DNA from: Cylindrotheca closterium
Lineage: Eukaryota > Bacillariophyta > Bacillariophyceae > Bacillariales > Bacillariaceae
DNA length: 64,000 nucleotides
NCBI GenBank assembly: GCA_933822405.4
Contig: CAKOGP040001992.1
Location: 176,717-240,716 of the forward strand
Reading direction: 5' to 3'
The position numbers and the translations under genes were made by a program. Below the pieces are notes generated by a model that saw only the letters and a list, made by a program, of their open reading frames with translations, did no database searches and was not told the origin of the DNA. Position 1 is the stretch's first letter, and each line of letters begins with the position of its first letter. Below, piece after piece: positions 16,524 through 26,272 of the stretch.

Positions 16524-17969
16524 ATGGAGAGTCTCATTGAAATCGTGGAGCCAGACACGGAGGCAATATTTCAGTTTGTTATAAAGGGCGATTTGGAATC
16601 CATTGCAAAATGTTCACCGTCCGAGTTGAAGAAGTGCACTGACAAAAATGGTTCCACCTTGTTGCATTATGCTGCCGGAAATGGGAACCTGGAGATATGC
16701 AAGTATCTCCTACAAGAATGCGAATTTAAAGTAGAAGAGTCAAGTCAAAAGACTGGAAGGGCTGCTCTACATTGGGCTGCTCGGAATGGTCACGCTTCTA
16801 TCTGCCAGACTCTAGTAGATGAATTTGGAGCAAGGGTGGATTCCTTGGCCAGAGGTCAAGTGACACCATTGCAGCTGGCCATTTGGCAATGCCATCTATC
16901 TACCGCCAAGTGTTTGGTGGAAAAATTGGGTGCCAATCCTCATTTTCCCAACTCCTGGGGATGTGGAATTGGCCATTGGTTGGGAAAGTCACCGATTTAT
17001 GATGGTTCTCAAGGTTCCAAGATCCAACTGCGGGAAGCTTGTGACTGGTTGTTTGGACATTGCGGAGTAGAATATAATCTTCCCAATAATTATGGACAGT
17101 GTCCTTTGCACAAGGCTGCCTACGCAGGTAACCTAATTGTCGCACAGTATCTCGTGGAGACTTACGGCATAGTCGACTCGGTGCGGGATTTCAATGGGAA
17201 TTCGGCAGCTGACTGTGCCGAACGAAGTCAACAACACGAGGTGGCTTGTTGGCTACGGCGGTTCGCCTCTCCGCCGTTTCACAATGCCATTGCGTGTCTG
17301 GGTTTTGCGGCCGGAGAAAGGCCTAGTATATGGGAAATTCGAAGATCCTACCTGGACCTCGCCAAGAAGCATCATCCTGACAAGGTTTCGTCGTCATGTG
17401 ACGGCAGCCACAATGAAAGTGCAATTGCAAGATGGAATGAAATACAACAGTCGTTTCGTCTCTTGGCAAGCTGGTGGCAAGATCCTCCTGACGTCTTTGA
17501 CCTGCACATTCGGATGGCCTGTCGAAATGCCAAGCTTTTGGAGTACGAAAAGCTTTGTTGGATTCCAAGCTGGCACAAAGAACAAAAGCGACAAGAAGAG
17601 CGTCTGAACAGCAGTCATAACAACAACAATCCATCAGAGAACCCGAGTGACAAAGAGGAAATCTTGAAGAAGTTTGAAGCAAAGCTGGTCCGTCTGCTTT
17701 CCAGTCAATCCTTTCTAAAGTCTGGACTGTCACTTTCCCAGCTTCCCAAGGAATACGAAAAGAATTGGCATGTTCCGATACCGAAACCAAGAGAGTTTGG
17801 TTGTCGCAAGTTGAGTTATTTACTGGAGACGAAATGCCCTCGCATTCAAGTCGAAAAGGCGGATGGGTTACAGGAACCAGTTGTGCGCGTTGCAAAGATG
17901 ATTGGAGTTCAAAGTGAGGGGTACAAGTCGCTGCATCTTACAGTTAATCAATCAGTCTATGAAAAATAA
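16524..17969 (+). CDS. Ankyrin repeat, J-domain and LOTUS domain protein
   Basis: A 481-residue protein. Ankyrin repeats fill residues about 40-245 (NGSTLLHYAAGNGNLEICKYLL, GRAALHWAARNGHASICQTL, TPLQLAIWQCHLSTAKCLV, GQCPLHKAAYAGNLIVAQYL). A J-domain-like segment follows (about 255-320) with the HPD tripeptide at 284-286, the Hsp70-stimulating motif. The C-terminus (about 381-458) resembles an OST-HTH/LOTUS domain: KLVRLLSSQSFLKSGLSLSQ, then CRKLSYLLETKCP and a V-V-R-V strand. LOTUS domains bind RNA or DEAD-box helicases such as Vasa. The combination suggests an adaptor linking Hsp70 to an RNA-associated partner (inference). No signal peptide or membrane segment is seen. Its stop codon lies inside the 3' end of the opposite-strand gene, a 13-bp tail-to-tail overlap. 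Confidence 0.8.
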   Translation: MESLIEIVEPDTEAIFQFVIKGDLESIAKCSPSELKKCTDKNGSTLLHYAAGNGNLEICKYLLQECEFKVEESSQKTGRAALHWAARNGHASICQTLVDEFGARVDSLARGQVTPLQLAIWQCHLSTAKCLVEKLGANPHFPNSWGCGIGHWLGKSPIYDGSQGSKIQLREACDWLFGHCGVEYNLPNNYGQCPLHKAAYAGNLIVAQYLVETYGIVDSVRDFNGNSAADCAERSQQHEVACWLRRFASPPFHNAIACLGFAAGERPSIWEIRRSYLDLAKKHHPDKVSSSCDGSHNESAIARWNEIQQSFRLLASWWQDPPDVFDLHIRMACRNAKLLEYEKLCWIPSWHKEQKRQEERLNSSHNNNNPSENPSDKEEILKKFEAKLVRLLSSQSFLKSGLSLSQLPKEYEKNWHVPIPKPREFGCRKLSYLLETKCPRIQVEKADGLQEPVVRVAKMIGVQSEGYKSLHLTVNQSVYEK

Positions 17970-20900
17970 GATGGCAATATTTCCAAGTCTTGTAGCTCCT
18001 CAACAAAAGTTCTGCCACTACTGCCATGTCCAAAACTCAATGGGGCTCCTGTTGTTGCATCGACACCCAAGACGGTATAGCGCAACTCGCATGTTAGCAT
18101 GGCACTGCCGTCCATGCGACTAGGAGAAGCCGCCAAAACAAACCAGCAGGATCCAGTAGCTCCAAATGGTAGTACTTTGATGGAAATTTGCTGCATGGGC
18201 TGGACCCCTTCTTCCGACGATTCGGCAACTACAAAGGCCACATTGCCAAGCGCTCTTCCATCAATGACACCAGACGAGTTGGTAATCTTGGCCTGGATGA
18301 CCACATGTCGTGGAAAGAAATATTGAATAACAACGACTTCTGGAAACGTTGCCGATGCGGATATTGATGGCTTGATCTTGAGTGGTTTGGTCGAGTGCAA
18401 TGGATCGCCAAAGTTCATTGACTTGAGTTGAGGAACCACGTGCAAATGAGCCTGAGCCTTTAGCTGGGCATCCGTTAGTTGCTGCTTCAAGGCAATGTGT
18501 CGAGCACGCAGCAAGGATGAAACAACTCGTAAACGACGAGCTTGTGATTCGCTTTCTACCAACGCTGGGATTAGGAATGGTCTGGCCACTGCCGAGACGG
18601 GAACGTTCTTGGGTAGCAACCTCAAGGCCGCTGCACGATCAATGGCACCTCGACGCAGTGCCAAAACTTGGATGGCAGCCGTTACACCGCGTTTCTTATC
18701 TGGGTCAGACTCCAACGCGACTCGCACCAAAGGAAGATAAACACAATCATCTCGTTTGCTAGCATTGTCGTCTCGCTGATCGTCCAATATTCCTCGAGCG
18801 GCCAATCGTGCTCGCTCAGCTTCTCTCCGAGCAACTTGTTGTTCATATCGCAAATCACAATATTCCAAAGCCAAGTCCATACTCTTACACTCTACATAGA
18901 GAATCCTTAACGCATCCTCGTGTCGGCCAATTCGTCCCAATACCAAGGCATGTTCTTGCAAGAAAGTTTTGGGCAAGTTGCTCATTAGTCGCTCCGAGCT
19001 CACCTTGGCCAGTGGCCATTGGAGCAGACGCCGTAGCCGTTGTCGATAAATCCGTCCCAGTGGTGTCGAATCTTCATTCTTAGGTGGATAATCGTCACCT
19101 CGCTCCGACAAGACTCCCTCCAAGAGCAAGTAGCACAATTCATCGTGAAAGTCGGCAATTCTAGCTTCCGCTGACTGATCGGGTGCCAGTGAATGGAATT
19201 CATCCTCCTCAGTTGGTCTTCCCGTATTGATTCCAATCGCTGATTCCAAAAAGGCAATAGCTAGTGCTCGACCCGAGTTCATTGGCAAGGAATCATCGTC
19301 ATCTTGGTATTGTTGATCGTTCAAAGTGGTAGGGTTAATCGATTTCAACAATTGAATCACCTTGGCTGGATTCTTTGAATTGGCTAGGGGATCGTCAGCA
19401 GCATTGAGTTGTTTCCATTGGTTGGAATTTTGTGGATGCAAAACTGTAAAGACGTTCAATCCCAAGACTGGATTCTTTTCCAACAATCGTTTGGTAGCAG
19501 GAGATTCCAAGACCAACTGACAGGCAACATCATCCGAAGTTCCCCACAATTCTCCCAAATGCGTGGCGGTGTACGACTCATACTTGATTTGAGGCCAGAA
19601 TCCACCTTCTGGATAGGCCCGATCCGGCGATTGTTGCCGTTGCATATGCTGAAAGAGAGTACCAATAGCCCGCTCGTGCATACCACAGCTTCTCAACAAC
19701 CACGTGGCGGCTTCCACAAATTCCATGTGTGTATTGGAGGACATTTTGTTTTGCGAACTAGATCCTGTCAAGTTCATATTGGGCTTTTGGGTAAATTGCT
19801 TCAAGAGGTGCCCGGCCACCAATTCATTAACCCTGGCCGCACTTTTGAGATCAATATTGACCACCACTCCCATTTGTGCCGCACACTTTTTGGCAGCACG
19901 ATTGGCCATGGCTGCCTTTGGTTGGGGACCCAAGAGAGTGGCAACCAAACAGAGCAAAGACGTCCCACACAAGAGTGCCTCGGGTGTTTCGGCCGTCACA
20001 ACTGGCGGCGACTCGGCCAAGGGAGCGGCATGGCTTTGAGTGGCCGTAGTGGAGGCTTCTTCAAAGGCGCTGGTAAGGAAAGCGGATGTTTTCGGCGTGT
20101 TGTTGGTCGAAGGCTTGTTGATGGACCACTCGGTTGGCCAACCAGGTTTGGCACCTCCCTCAAAGTCGGTCAATCCCAAAATAGCTTCCAAATACTGCCG
20201 AAGTAATTTTCGAGCATGTGCTGTAGGTTCTGGTCCAATGTAGGAAGTGGCAGTAAAGGAAGCATGAATTGCCTCAGCCAACTGTTGTCGCGGAAATCCA
20301 TCATTCCCAAAGGCATCAATGGAACGCTTCATTAATCGGTCCGCCAAATCTTGTTTCGTATCCGGTTGGCATTGCAGCGTCTTGGCTTCACCGGAATAGG
20401 ACATGGAGAGAATGGTAGGAATCTTGTGCATTTCTTCTCGATAGGTGCGCATGACAAAGAAATCATTGGGCCGTGTTCCCACTTCGACCGTTTTCAATGG
20501 AATGGCCAAACAAGAGGGAGATCGAACACTGACCAATCCATCGCTGGTCAAGACTGTCAACCAGGGCCACGAGGTAGCAGCAGCCAAAATAGGGGATGCC
20601 AATGAAATCATTCCATTCCTGGGTGGAGAACAACTAATGCTGGAATTGGAAGAATCCAATTGGACATCCACCACGCAGGCTTCTCGTCCATTGGCCAGAA
20701 ACAAACTAGCCCAATCTGGATCCATAGATTTGTCTTGAATGTCCAAACATAGGACTGGGTGCACTTGAGATGATTGTGAAAAGGAAGCAATTTTGATGAT
20801 ATCCGAAGATACAGAAGTGGCTCCATCGGGAATGGCCAATACCGCATTGCCCACTGCAATGACCGCGACTCGTCCCTTGTGAATTACAGTCAATGCATCC

Positions 20901-21565
20901 TGTCCTCCCCGTGATCCTGGTGGTGGAAGCGCCACTTTGGAAAAATCCACCTTGTGATTTGTTGTTTTGCGACGCGACGATTTGGGCAAATCCAAAAAGA
21001 CTTCTTGCCGAATGCATTGTATTCTTCGACCCGTACACACCACAAAGCCACAGCTAGTATGATACGTGGCACTACTAATCCGCGGCAGTGGTGTCGGCGT
21101 CGACAACTTGGAAAAACTGCCGTGTTGCAACGTCACCAATGTAGCCGCGTACATGCCCGGTTGTGCCGCACTGGACGCATTGCCCTTGTTGTCATCAATT
21201 AGAATAAGGAAAACGGGCCTATGTGAGGGAGCGTCCATGGCTGGAACGACGGCAACAACAGCTCCTGGTAGAGATCCTTCTGGTAGATCCACGGGAAGAT
21301 ACGCCCGGGGCAAATTGCTATTGTTGCTGCTCCCTCGACCGCTGCCCAGAGGAGTCTTGGTGGATCCACTTTGCGCGGAAGAATAGGTTCGATAATGCAA
21401 GGAACCCTTCTCACTGCCAAAGACGACGGCTTGAGCAGTTGGTGTGTCGGCTCCTGCGGCTACTTCAAAGGGATTCGTATCTTCCGAAGTGGCAGCCGCA
21501 TTGTAAACACAAAGCGATCTTGGCCGGGATTGACAACGCAATTCCCAGGAGGATTCAATTGACAT
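17957..21565 (-). CDS. Vps39/TGFBRAP1-like protein with extra C-terminal domain
   Basis: A 1202-residue protein. The N-terminal third contains propeller-like strands (AVVFGSEKGSLHYRTY, PWLTVLTSDGLVSVRS), as expected for a CNH-type beta-propeller, and the middle is helical. Near residues 870-1040 it matches the Vps39 domain-2 pattern: ALVLGRIGRHEDALRILYVE, LALEYCDLRY, AALRLLPKNVPVSAVARPFL and SSLLRARHIALKQQL. Vps39/Vam6 and TGFBRAP1/Vps3 are HOPS and CORVET tethering subunits acting with Rab7 or Rab5 at late endosomes and vacuoles. Residues about 1065-1202 form an all-beta, appendage-like domain (VVVIQYFFPRHVVIQAKITN through MLTCELRYTVLGVD) that I do not associate with Vps39 proteins. The gene is a single exon. 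The Vps39 assignment rests on motif resemblance only; another propeller-solenoid trafficking protein is the main alternative. Confidence 0.7.
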   Translation of the reverse strand: MSIESSWELRCQSRPRSLCVYNAAATSEDTNPFEVAAGADTPTAQAVVFGSEKGSLHYRTYSSAQSGSTKTPLGSGRGSSNNSNLPRAYLPVDLPEGSLPGAVVAVVPAMDAPSHRPVFLILIDDNKGNASSAAQPGMYAATLVTLQHGSFSKLSTPTPLPRISSATYHTSCGFVVCTGRRIQCIRQEVFLDLPKSSRRKTTNHKVDFSKVALPPPGSRGGQDALTVIHKGRVAVIAVGNAVLAIPDGATSVSSDIIKIASFSQSSQVHPVLCLDIQDKSMDPDWASLFLANGREACVVDVQLDSSNSSISCSPPRNGMISLASPILAAATSWPWLTVLTSDGLVSVRSPSCLAIPLKTVEVGTRPNDFFVMRTYREEMHKIPTILSMSYSGEAKTLQCQPDTKQDLADRLMKRSIDAFGNDGFPRQQLAEAIHASFTATSYIGPEPTAHARKLLRQYLEAILGLTDFEGGAKPGWPTEWSINKPSTNNTPKTSAFLTSAFEEASTTATQSHAAPLAESPPVVTAETPEALLCGTSLLCLVATLLGPQPKAAMANRAAKKCAAQMGVVVNIDLKSAARVNELVAGHLLKQFTQKPNMNLTGSSSQNKMSSNTHMEFVEAATWLLRSCGMHERAIGTLFQHMQRQQSPDRAYPEGGFWPQIKYESYTATHLGELWGTSDDVACQLVLESPATKRLLEKNPVLGLNVFTVLHPQNSNQWKQLNAADDPLANSKNPAKVIQLLKSINPTTLNDQQYQDDDDSLPMNSGRALAIAFLESAIGINTGRPTEEDEFHSLAPDQSAEARIADFHDELCYLLLEGVLSERGDDYPPKNEDSTPLGRIYRQRLRRLLQWPLAKVSSERLMSNLPKTFLQEHALVLGRIGRHEDALRILYVECKSMDLALEYCDLRYEQQVARREAERARLAARGILDDQRDDNASKRDDCVYLPLVRVALESDPDKKRGVTAAIQVLALRRGAIDRAAALRLLPKNVPVSAVARPFLIPALVESESQARRLRVVSSLLRARHIALKQQLTDAQLKAQAHLHVVPQLKSMNFGDPLHSTKPLKIKPSISASATFPEVVVIQYFFPRHVVIQAKITNSSGVIDGRALGNVAFVVAESSEEGVQPMQQISIKVLPFGATGSCWFVLAASPSRMDGSAMLTCELRYTVLGVDATTGAPLSFGHGSSGRTFVEELQDLEILPSYFS

Positions 21566-21903
21566 TTTGGAAGTTTAATGGGCGTAGGGACGGTGATCGA
21601 GTTGAGATTGTTGTTTCACAGTGAGTGTTGGTGTAGATTCTTGGCTTGTATAACAAATAATAGATACGGAATATGGAAAATGACGCTCAACAATGGAAGA
21701 AATCAACCATGGTCAACCTTTTTGGTTTGAATCGAGTCGAAACTTTGGAGGAGTTGTAGGAAGTACCGACTTCTACGTACGGTACGATTGGACCCGTTCG
21801 ATTGAAAATCGTCGTCTATATAGCTTCGACACCATCAACAATACAATAACCAAGTATCACTTTCTGTTGTTGTTGTCGTCAGTAGAGAGTCCATATTTTC
21901 ACC

Positions 21904-23109
21904 ATGCCGAGCAAAAACGAAATAGATATTGATCCCTATCAAACCCTCGGCCTTCAGCCGGGAGCTACTGATGCAGAAATTACCAAGGCTTACCGCAAAC
22001 TAGCCTTGAAATTGCACCCAGACAAACAGGCCAACAAAAATTTGAGTCCAGCAGAAATGGAAGCCGCGGAACAAAGGTTTCACAATATCAAAGAGGCGCG
22101 AAACTTCTTGCTAGAAAACAGAGAAGAAAGGCAAAAGTTTGATAGGCAAAAGGCATCCGAACAAAAGCGAAAGGAGGCGGAAGCCCAACGAGAGAAAACC
22201 ATGAGTGCAAACCGCAAACAAATGCGAGACGAATTGTTGCGCAAGGAACAACAAGCCAAACAAGCGAGTCTCAATCATGCTGCTAATAAAAAAAACGCGG
22301 CCAAGAAACGAGAACGTGACAGTGTAGTGGATCAATTGCGCCGTGATGGAACAAAGTTGAGGAAAGAGTACGCCGAACGAGAGGCCGACAGACAAGACGA
22401 CGAAGAACTGGAACAAGAATATCGCAAACAAAAACGACTCGCCAAAGAGCAGTTGGAAAACAGACAAGTCCGTCTCAAATGGGATCGCAAAAAGATGAAA
22501 ACTAGTCCATCGGAAGAATCCATTGCCCAACTGTTTGAAAAGGAACGTGGCTTTGGTTCTGTCGAAACAGTGGAACTCTTGGGCAACAAAGGTAATCAAG
22601 CTTTGGTGACTTTTGTGGAAGCCAGCAGTTGTCGTCCTTGTGTCGATTTCTACAAGAATAGCAAGGAAATGAGGGCCAAGTTTGTTGGCGCCCGGAAAGA
22701 TACCGAGGAGCAATTGGAGTTGCAAAAGGAAAAGGAAGATGAACAGGCCGAAAAAAAGGCAGAAAAGCGACGACGGACTGCCGGGAGGGAGAATGAGACC
22801 ATGGAAGAACGTCGATTGCGACAGCAAGGAGAGCGGGAAACCTTGTTGCGACAGATGGAGCAAGAAGAGGCAGAAAGTGGCGATGCTGCAAGTCGAAACG
22901 AGGAAATGAATCGCAAGAGCAGTCATGCAGCAAGGAGCGATACAAGCGGTGACGCGACCGAACCACTGATACGAATGCCTCTTGAATTTCCAAAAGAACT
23001 CTTGGCAACTGGAAAAACTCCGTTGCAAATGCTGGAAGAAATGGAACGAAGAATTTTGGGCGATCTCTTGACTCCAGAAGAGCTCAAAAGCATGCAAGTG
23101 GGGGAATGA
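21904..23109 (+). CDS. DNAJC17-like J protein with RRM
   Basis: A 401-residue protein. The J domain at about 9-80 (DPYQTLGLQPGATDAEITK, then HPD at 38-40) is followed by a long charged coiled coil (about 80-190) and an RRM-like segment (about 190-255; SVETVELLGNKGNQALVTF). The order J, coiled coil, RRM is that of DNAJC17/Cwf23, a spliceosome-associated co-chaperone that stimulates Hsp70 in pre-mRNA splicing. The C-terminus ends in ILGDLLTPEELKSMQ. It diverges from the Vps39-like gene with about 340 bp between the starts. No signal peptide is seen; nuclear location is inferred from the family. The length is slightly above the usual DNAJC17 size because of an extra Lys/Glu-rich stretch after the RRM. 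Confidence 0.88.
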   Translation: MPSKNEIDIDPYQTLGLQPGATDAEITKAYRKLALKLHPDKQANKNLSPAEMEAAEQRFHNIKEARNFLLENREERQKFDRQKASEQKRKEAEAQREKTMSANRKQMRDELLRKEQQAKQASLNHAANKKNAAKKRERDSVVDQLRRDGTKLRKEYAEREADRQDDEELEQEYRKQKRLAKEQLENRQVRLKWDRKKMKTSPSEESIAQLFEKERGFGSVETVELLGNKGNQALVTFVEASSCRPCVDFYKNSKEMRAKFVGARKDTEEQLELQKEKEDEQAEKKAEKRRRTAGRENETMEERRLRQQGERETLLRQMEQEEAESGDAASRNEEMNRKSSHAARSDTSGDATEPLIRMPLEFPKELLATGKTPLQMLEEMERRILGDLLTPEELKSMQVGE

Positions 23110-23181
23110 TAATGGTTTCTAACACTTCGCTAGAAGTTCTAGCTATGTACTTCTCCAGCATCCGCCTTGTTTCTTAAAAGT

Positions 23182-23784
23182 TCATACGGTATGATTACTT
23201 CCAGCTCCCAGCGAGAGGCTTTTGTTGGCCGACGTAAAGTAGGGAATACGCGAACTCAGATCTCGAGTTGGTGGCTTTTTGGAGCGTGTGGTTTCATTTT
23301 GGATGGACCGTGCTGCATGATTCCTGGTCTCTTCTGTCTCTTGGATTTCGATTTCACGGGGTAGCGATCGGATGCTGAGGCTTCCCGAGGCAAGGCATGA
23401 AGCTGATTGATTCTCTTCCTGGCATGCTGCGATAATTTGACTGGAAAGAGCGGAATTTGATCCAATGCATTGATTGACGTGACGTGCAACATAGATTGAT
23501 TCGCGCCTGAGACGAGTCTTTGATTTGGATCTTGACTGGCGATGAGGGTAGCTTTTGCGCACAAACTGTGACCTATCAGGCAGCTGCTGTTTGGATGGTG
23601 ATAGGTATCTCGTTGCTTCCCTTTTGCGGATCCTCCCCTTTTGAAGGGACCTTGTACTGTCCATAGGCGCTTTCAATTCAAACAAGATTCGATCTATGAC
23701 AACATTGCTAATGATTTCCTTCAGATCAATCTCTCGTTCCTTCAAGCAGCTAGAGGAAACTTTATGGGTCACTTCTCTGATCAT
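23182..23784 (-). CDS. Candidate hypothetical protein, 200 aa
   Basis: An open frame of 200 codons whose amino-terminal part (CLKEREIDLKEIISNVVIDR) looks like folded protein. The rest is rich in Arg, Ser and Thr (RSQSRSKSKTRLRR-like), low-complexity and basic. I do not recognise it and see no signal peptide. It lies tail-to-tail with the DNAJC17-like gene, whose stop is 73 bp away. It could be a real small nuclear basic protein, the last exon of a longer gene, or chance; support is weak. Confidence 0.3.
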   Translation of the reverse strand: MIREVTHKVSSSCLKEREIDLKEIISNVVIDRILFELKAPMDSTRSLQKGRIRKREATRYLSPSKQQLPDRSQFVRKSYPHRQSRSKSKTRLRRESIYVARHVNQCIGSNSALSSQIIAACQEENQSASCLASGSLSIRSLPREIEIQETEETRNHAARSIQNETTRSKKPPTRDLSSRIPYFTSANKSLSLGAGSNHTV

Positions 23785-24188
23785 TGCTTCCCACTTTTAA
23801 TTTTGTGGTGCGCTCTGCCATCCATAGTTTTGGTACAACTTTCATATCAGATTCCGGTAAAAATGTCAGGGCATATTTTGAAGACCTCGAACATGCGTTT
23901 GAGTGCCCACGTACTTTTTGACATTTTTACCTTTTTGAGGGGTCGTTTTGTCCAATATTGGTTGCGTTTCATTTATTGCCACAAATTTCTACATATAAAA
24001 AATAAGGAAAAAACAATGTAAAAATAAGGAGCTTTCCGAAAGGTTGCACGTTTTTCTACGGTACCGGTAGAGGACTATCCGATCAAATGCTTGCCCAATG
24101 GAAAAACAAGAGGAGGTCTACTCTGATCGGAGGGCCTACGGCTGTTTCTGCGGAGGAGAAACTTCTGCTCAAGTTGCAGCTACTGTAT

Positions 24189-24220
24189 GGTACAGTACCG
24201 GTACTGGTACCTGGTACCAT
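24189..24220. repeat. Cluster of overlapping GTAC palindromes
   Basis: Five GTAC tetramers lie within about 32 bp, including the 14-bp palindrome CAGTACCGGTACTG and two GGTACC sites. Similar GTACC palindromes recur in other spacers of the window. Confidence 0.8.
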
Positions 24221-25321
24221 GCCAACTTAAAATCGGCCACAGTTTTTCTAAGACTTCCTTGGAACCCAAGAAAACGAGGATTAGCAGGGTGACTGCGCTT
24301 TATGATACACCAAATAGGAGTCAATCTAAATGTTCCAATCATAGCACTGTCTCGGTGTTGCGGCTTCTATATTATCCACTACTTCACCTCCAACGCCAGC
24401 TACCCATGTTTTCCAATTGATGCAAACATTGAAGTTGTAAAACTGACTTTTTGGGCGGCAGTTGATCGGTCGTGGCATCAGATTTTTCTGACATCACTCT
24501 AATTGATTTAGAGAAGCCTCCCAATACATTCCCTGACTCCCTCTTCACGCGACATGGCTCTCTGGTGGCTGCTTAGCCAGAACGGGCGGGTATGTTTGCT
24601 GCAAATTACTACACCGTTGGATAAGAGGTGACGAATCGCGACACTTGATGTTGCCGGTATTACAATGACATCGCCCAAAAACCCATAACCCAAAAACAGC
24701 ACCAATCAATCTCGTTGCAGCAGTTGACCTCAAAGTTCAACTCGAAAGGCTTTTGAGAAAGCAAATCAAGCGCCAAAAGTGACAAATCCCGATCTCCCAG
24801 CGACGAATCCAACAACCGTTGCACAAACTCGTGAGGAGCCAAAGTCCATGCATCAAAAGTCCATCTTCCAAGCCACCATTGGTGGTTCGAAGGACTTGAT
24901 TATATATGGCTGTCGTCAGCTTGTCGTCTCGTTTCAATACTTCTTCCTCCACATGATCATCACACAGCGCTGGTGTTCAGTAGATCTTCGGCTCTTGTAC
25001 ATCGACAACATTTGTCATGATTTCCTACATCCTTTTCTCTTCAATTCGCACATTCCTTGCGTACACATCTTGATGGAAGGTAAGTGATACAATGATAGAT
25101 TGAAGATGTGAACAATGACTGTCGTGAAAGATTCGGTTTTGTAACAGGTTGAAGATCTCGTGCCGATCTTTTGCGCGTTTTCTGCGCGACAAAAGCACAA
25201 ATTTCATTGGTACAATCTTCCACGAGGAACAGAGAAGGATGATTCGTTGCCATCAGAGAAGTTGAACCATCATACGAAAAAATAAGAGTTCGGATCAAAC
25301 ATCTTCGCAAAAGGATCCAAG

Positions 25322-26038
25322 ATGGCCATGAATTACAGCACCCTCACTTCTGCAATTGTTATCGCCTTGTTGGCGTGGTGCTCTACCGTCAACCAAAATG
25401 CTGTCCAAGCACTCAGTCCATCGTCAAGCTTCCCTGCACAAACATCACAGCAACGTTTCACAAAGAGTCGATTGTTTTCTTCTACTGAAAAAGCTGGATA
25501 TGAACCCAAGTGGAAGAAGAAGAAGACCTTAGCTGAAGAAGCAGGCTCCGCCGATGGTCTTGGATTTGAGAAAGTCGGTCTCACAGGAAGGATTCCAGTC
25601 GTCTTTGAACAAGGCAACAATACTAAGACAAGCCTTGCATTTGCCGGTCAACCCTTGCGAGATGTCGCCAGTCAAGCTGGTCAATACATCAAATATCAAT
25701 GTGGCAAAGGAGAATGCGGTACCTGTGAGTGCATGGTCAATGGAAAATGGATTCGGCCCTGTGTTGCCACTGTCCCAGCATTGGCAGATGGCGAAGAATT
25801 CAAGATCCAACTCAAGGCAATCTCCGCCAAGAGCGCCAGTTCCGGCACATTCTTCTCTATCAGATCCTTCATTATGGGATTCTGGAATAACTTGCTAGGA
25901 ATGGTGGGCTTTGTGAAAATGCGCCGTGCGGCCCAGAAAAACTGGTCGGATCGTCAATCCTACGAGGGTCGTGTGGCCCAGAGGACCAGAGAAATTCGGG
26001 CTGCAAGGCTTGCAAAGTATGCCAATTTGTCACCTTAA
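25322..26038 (+). CDS. Plastid-type 2Fe-2S ferredoxin-like protein
   Basis: A 238-residue protein. An N-terminal signal peptide (about 1-30, ending VQALS) is followed by a Ser/Thr/Arg-rich transit-like region, consistent with import into the diatom complex plastid. The 2Fe-2S ferredoxin-type core is at about 88-168: YIKYQCGKGECGTCECMVNG gives cluster ligands Cys127, Cys132 and Cys135 (C-x4-C-x2-C), with the fourth ligand most likely Cys147 in WIRPC. Cys137 is extra. A C-terminal extension of about 65 residues contains a hydrophobic segment (SFIMGFWNNLLGMVGFV, about 182-198) and then basic helices, so the protein may associate with a membrane. It is not a standard photosynthetic ferredoxin, which is about 97 residues and lacks this tail; it may serve electron transfer or assembly in the plastid (inference). 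The ATG at 25322 is the first in frame. Confidence 0.85.
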   Translation: MAMNYSTLTSAIVIALLAWCSTVNQNAVQALSPSSSFPAQTSQQRFTKSRLFSSTEKAGYEPKWKKKKTLAEEAGSADGLGFEKVGLTGRIPVVFEQGNNTKTSLAFAGQPLRDVASQAGQYIKYQCGKGECGTCECMVNGKWIRPCVATVPALADGEEFKIQLKAISAKSASSGTFFSIRSFIMGFWNNLLGMVGFVKMRRAAQKNWSDRQSYEGRVAQRTREIRAARLAKYANLSP

Positions 26039-26272
26039 TCCTTCATTATAAAATACAGTATAATATATATTTAATTCTTCCATTATAGTTGACTTCTATA
26101 AATTGTCCGGTGCCTGGTACCACGGTACACTACGCACTTTGAACTTTGCTTCGTATTTATTCTGACAATGAATGGAAACGGATATACGGCCAGGCCATTC
26201 TAAATCTCCAAAATCAAACTTCAACAATATGCGACAACAACACATCGAAAACAAGCCATACTTTTCTTCAAA

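Larger units (their letters stand above)
23110..25321. other. Gene-poor 2.2-kb region
   Basis: I find no confident gene here. It holds one candidate minus-strand frame (23182-23784, listed separately). It also holds a cluster of GTAC palindromes around 24189-24220 and a GTACCGGTAG at 24061-24070. A weak minus-strand coding signal at 24660-24952 switches frame near 24870 (acidic MEEEVLKRDDKL, then FVQRLLDSSLGDRDLSLLAL). This could be a decayed gene or an unrecognised exon pair. Confidence 0.4.

Noticed and set aside
22111..23097. Long minus-strand frame (328 codons) opposite the DNAJC17-like gene
   Set aside because: It is an antisense frame opened by Glu/Lys-rich codons on the coding strand; the product is a Phe/Leu/Ser run with no domain.
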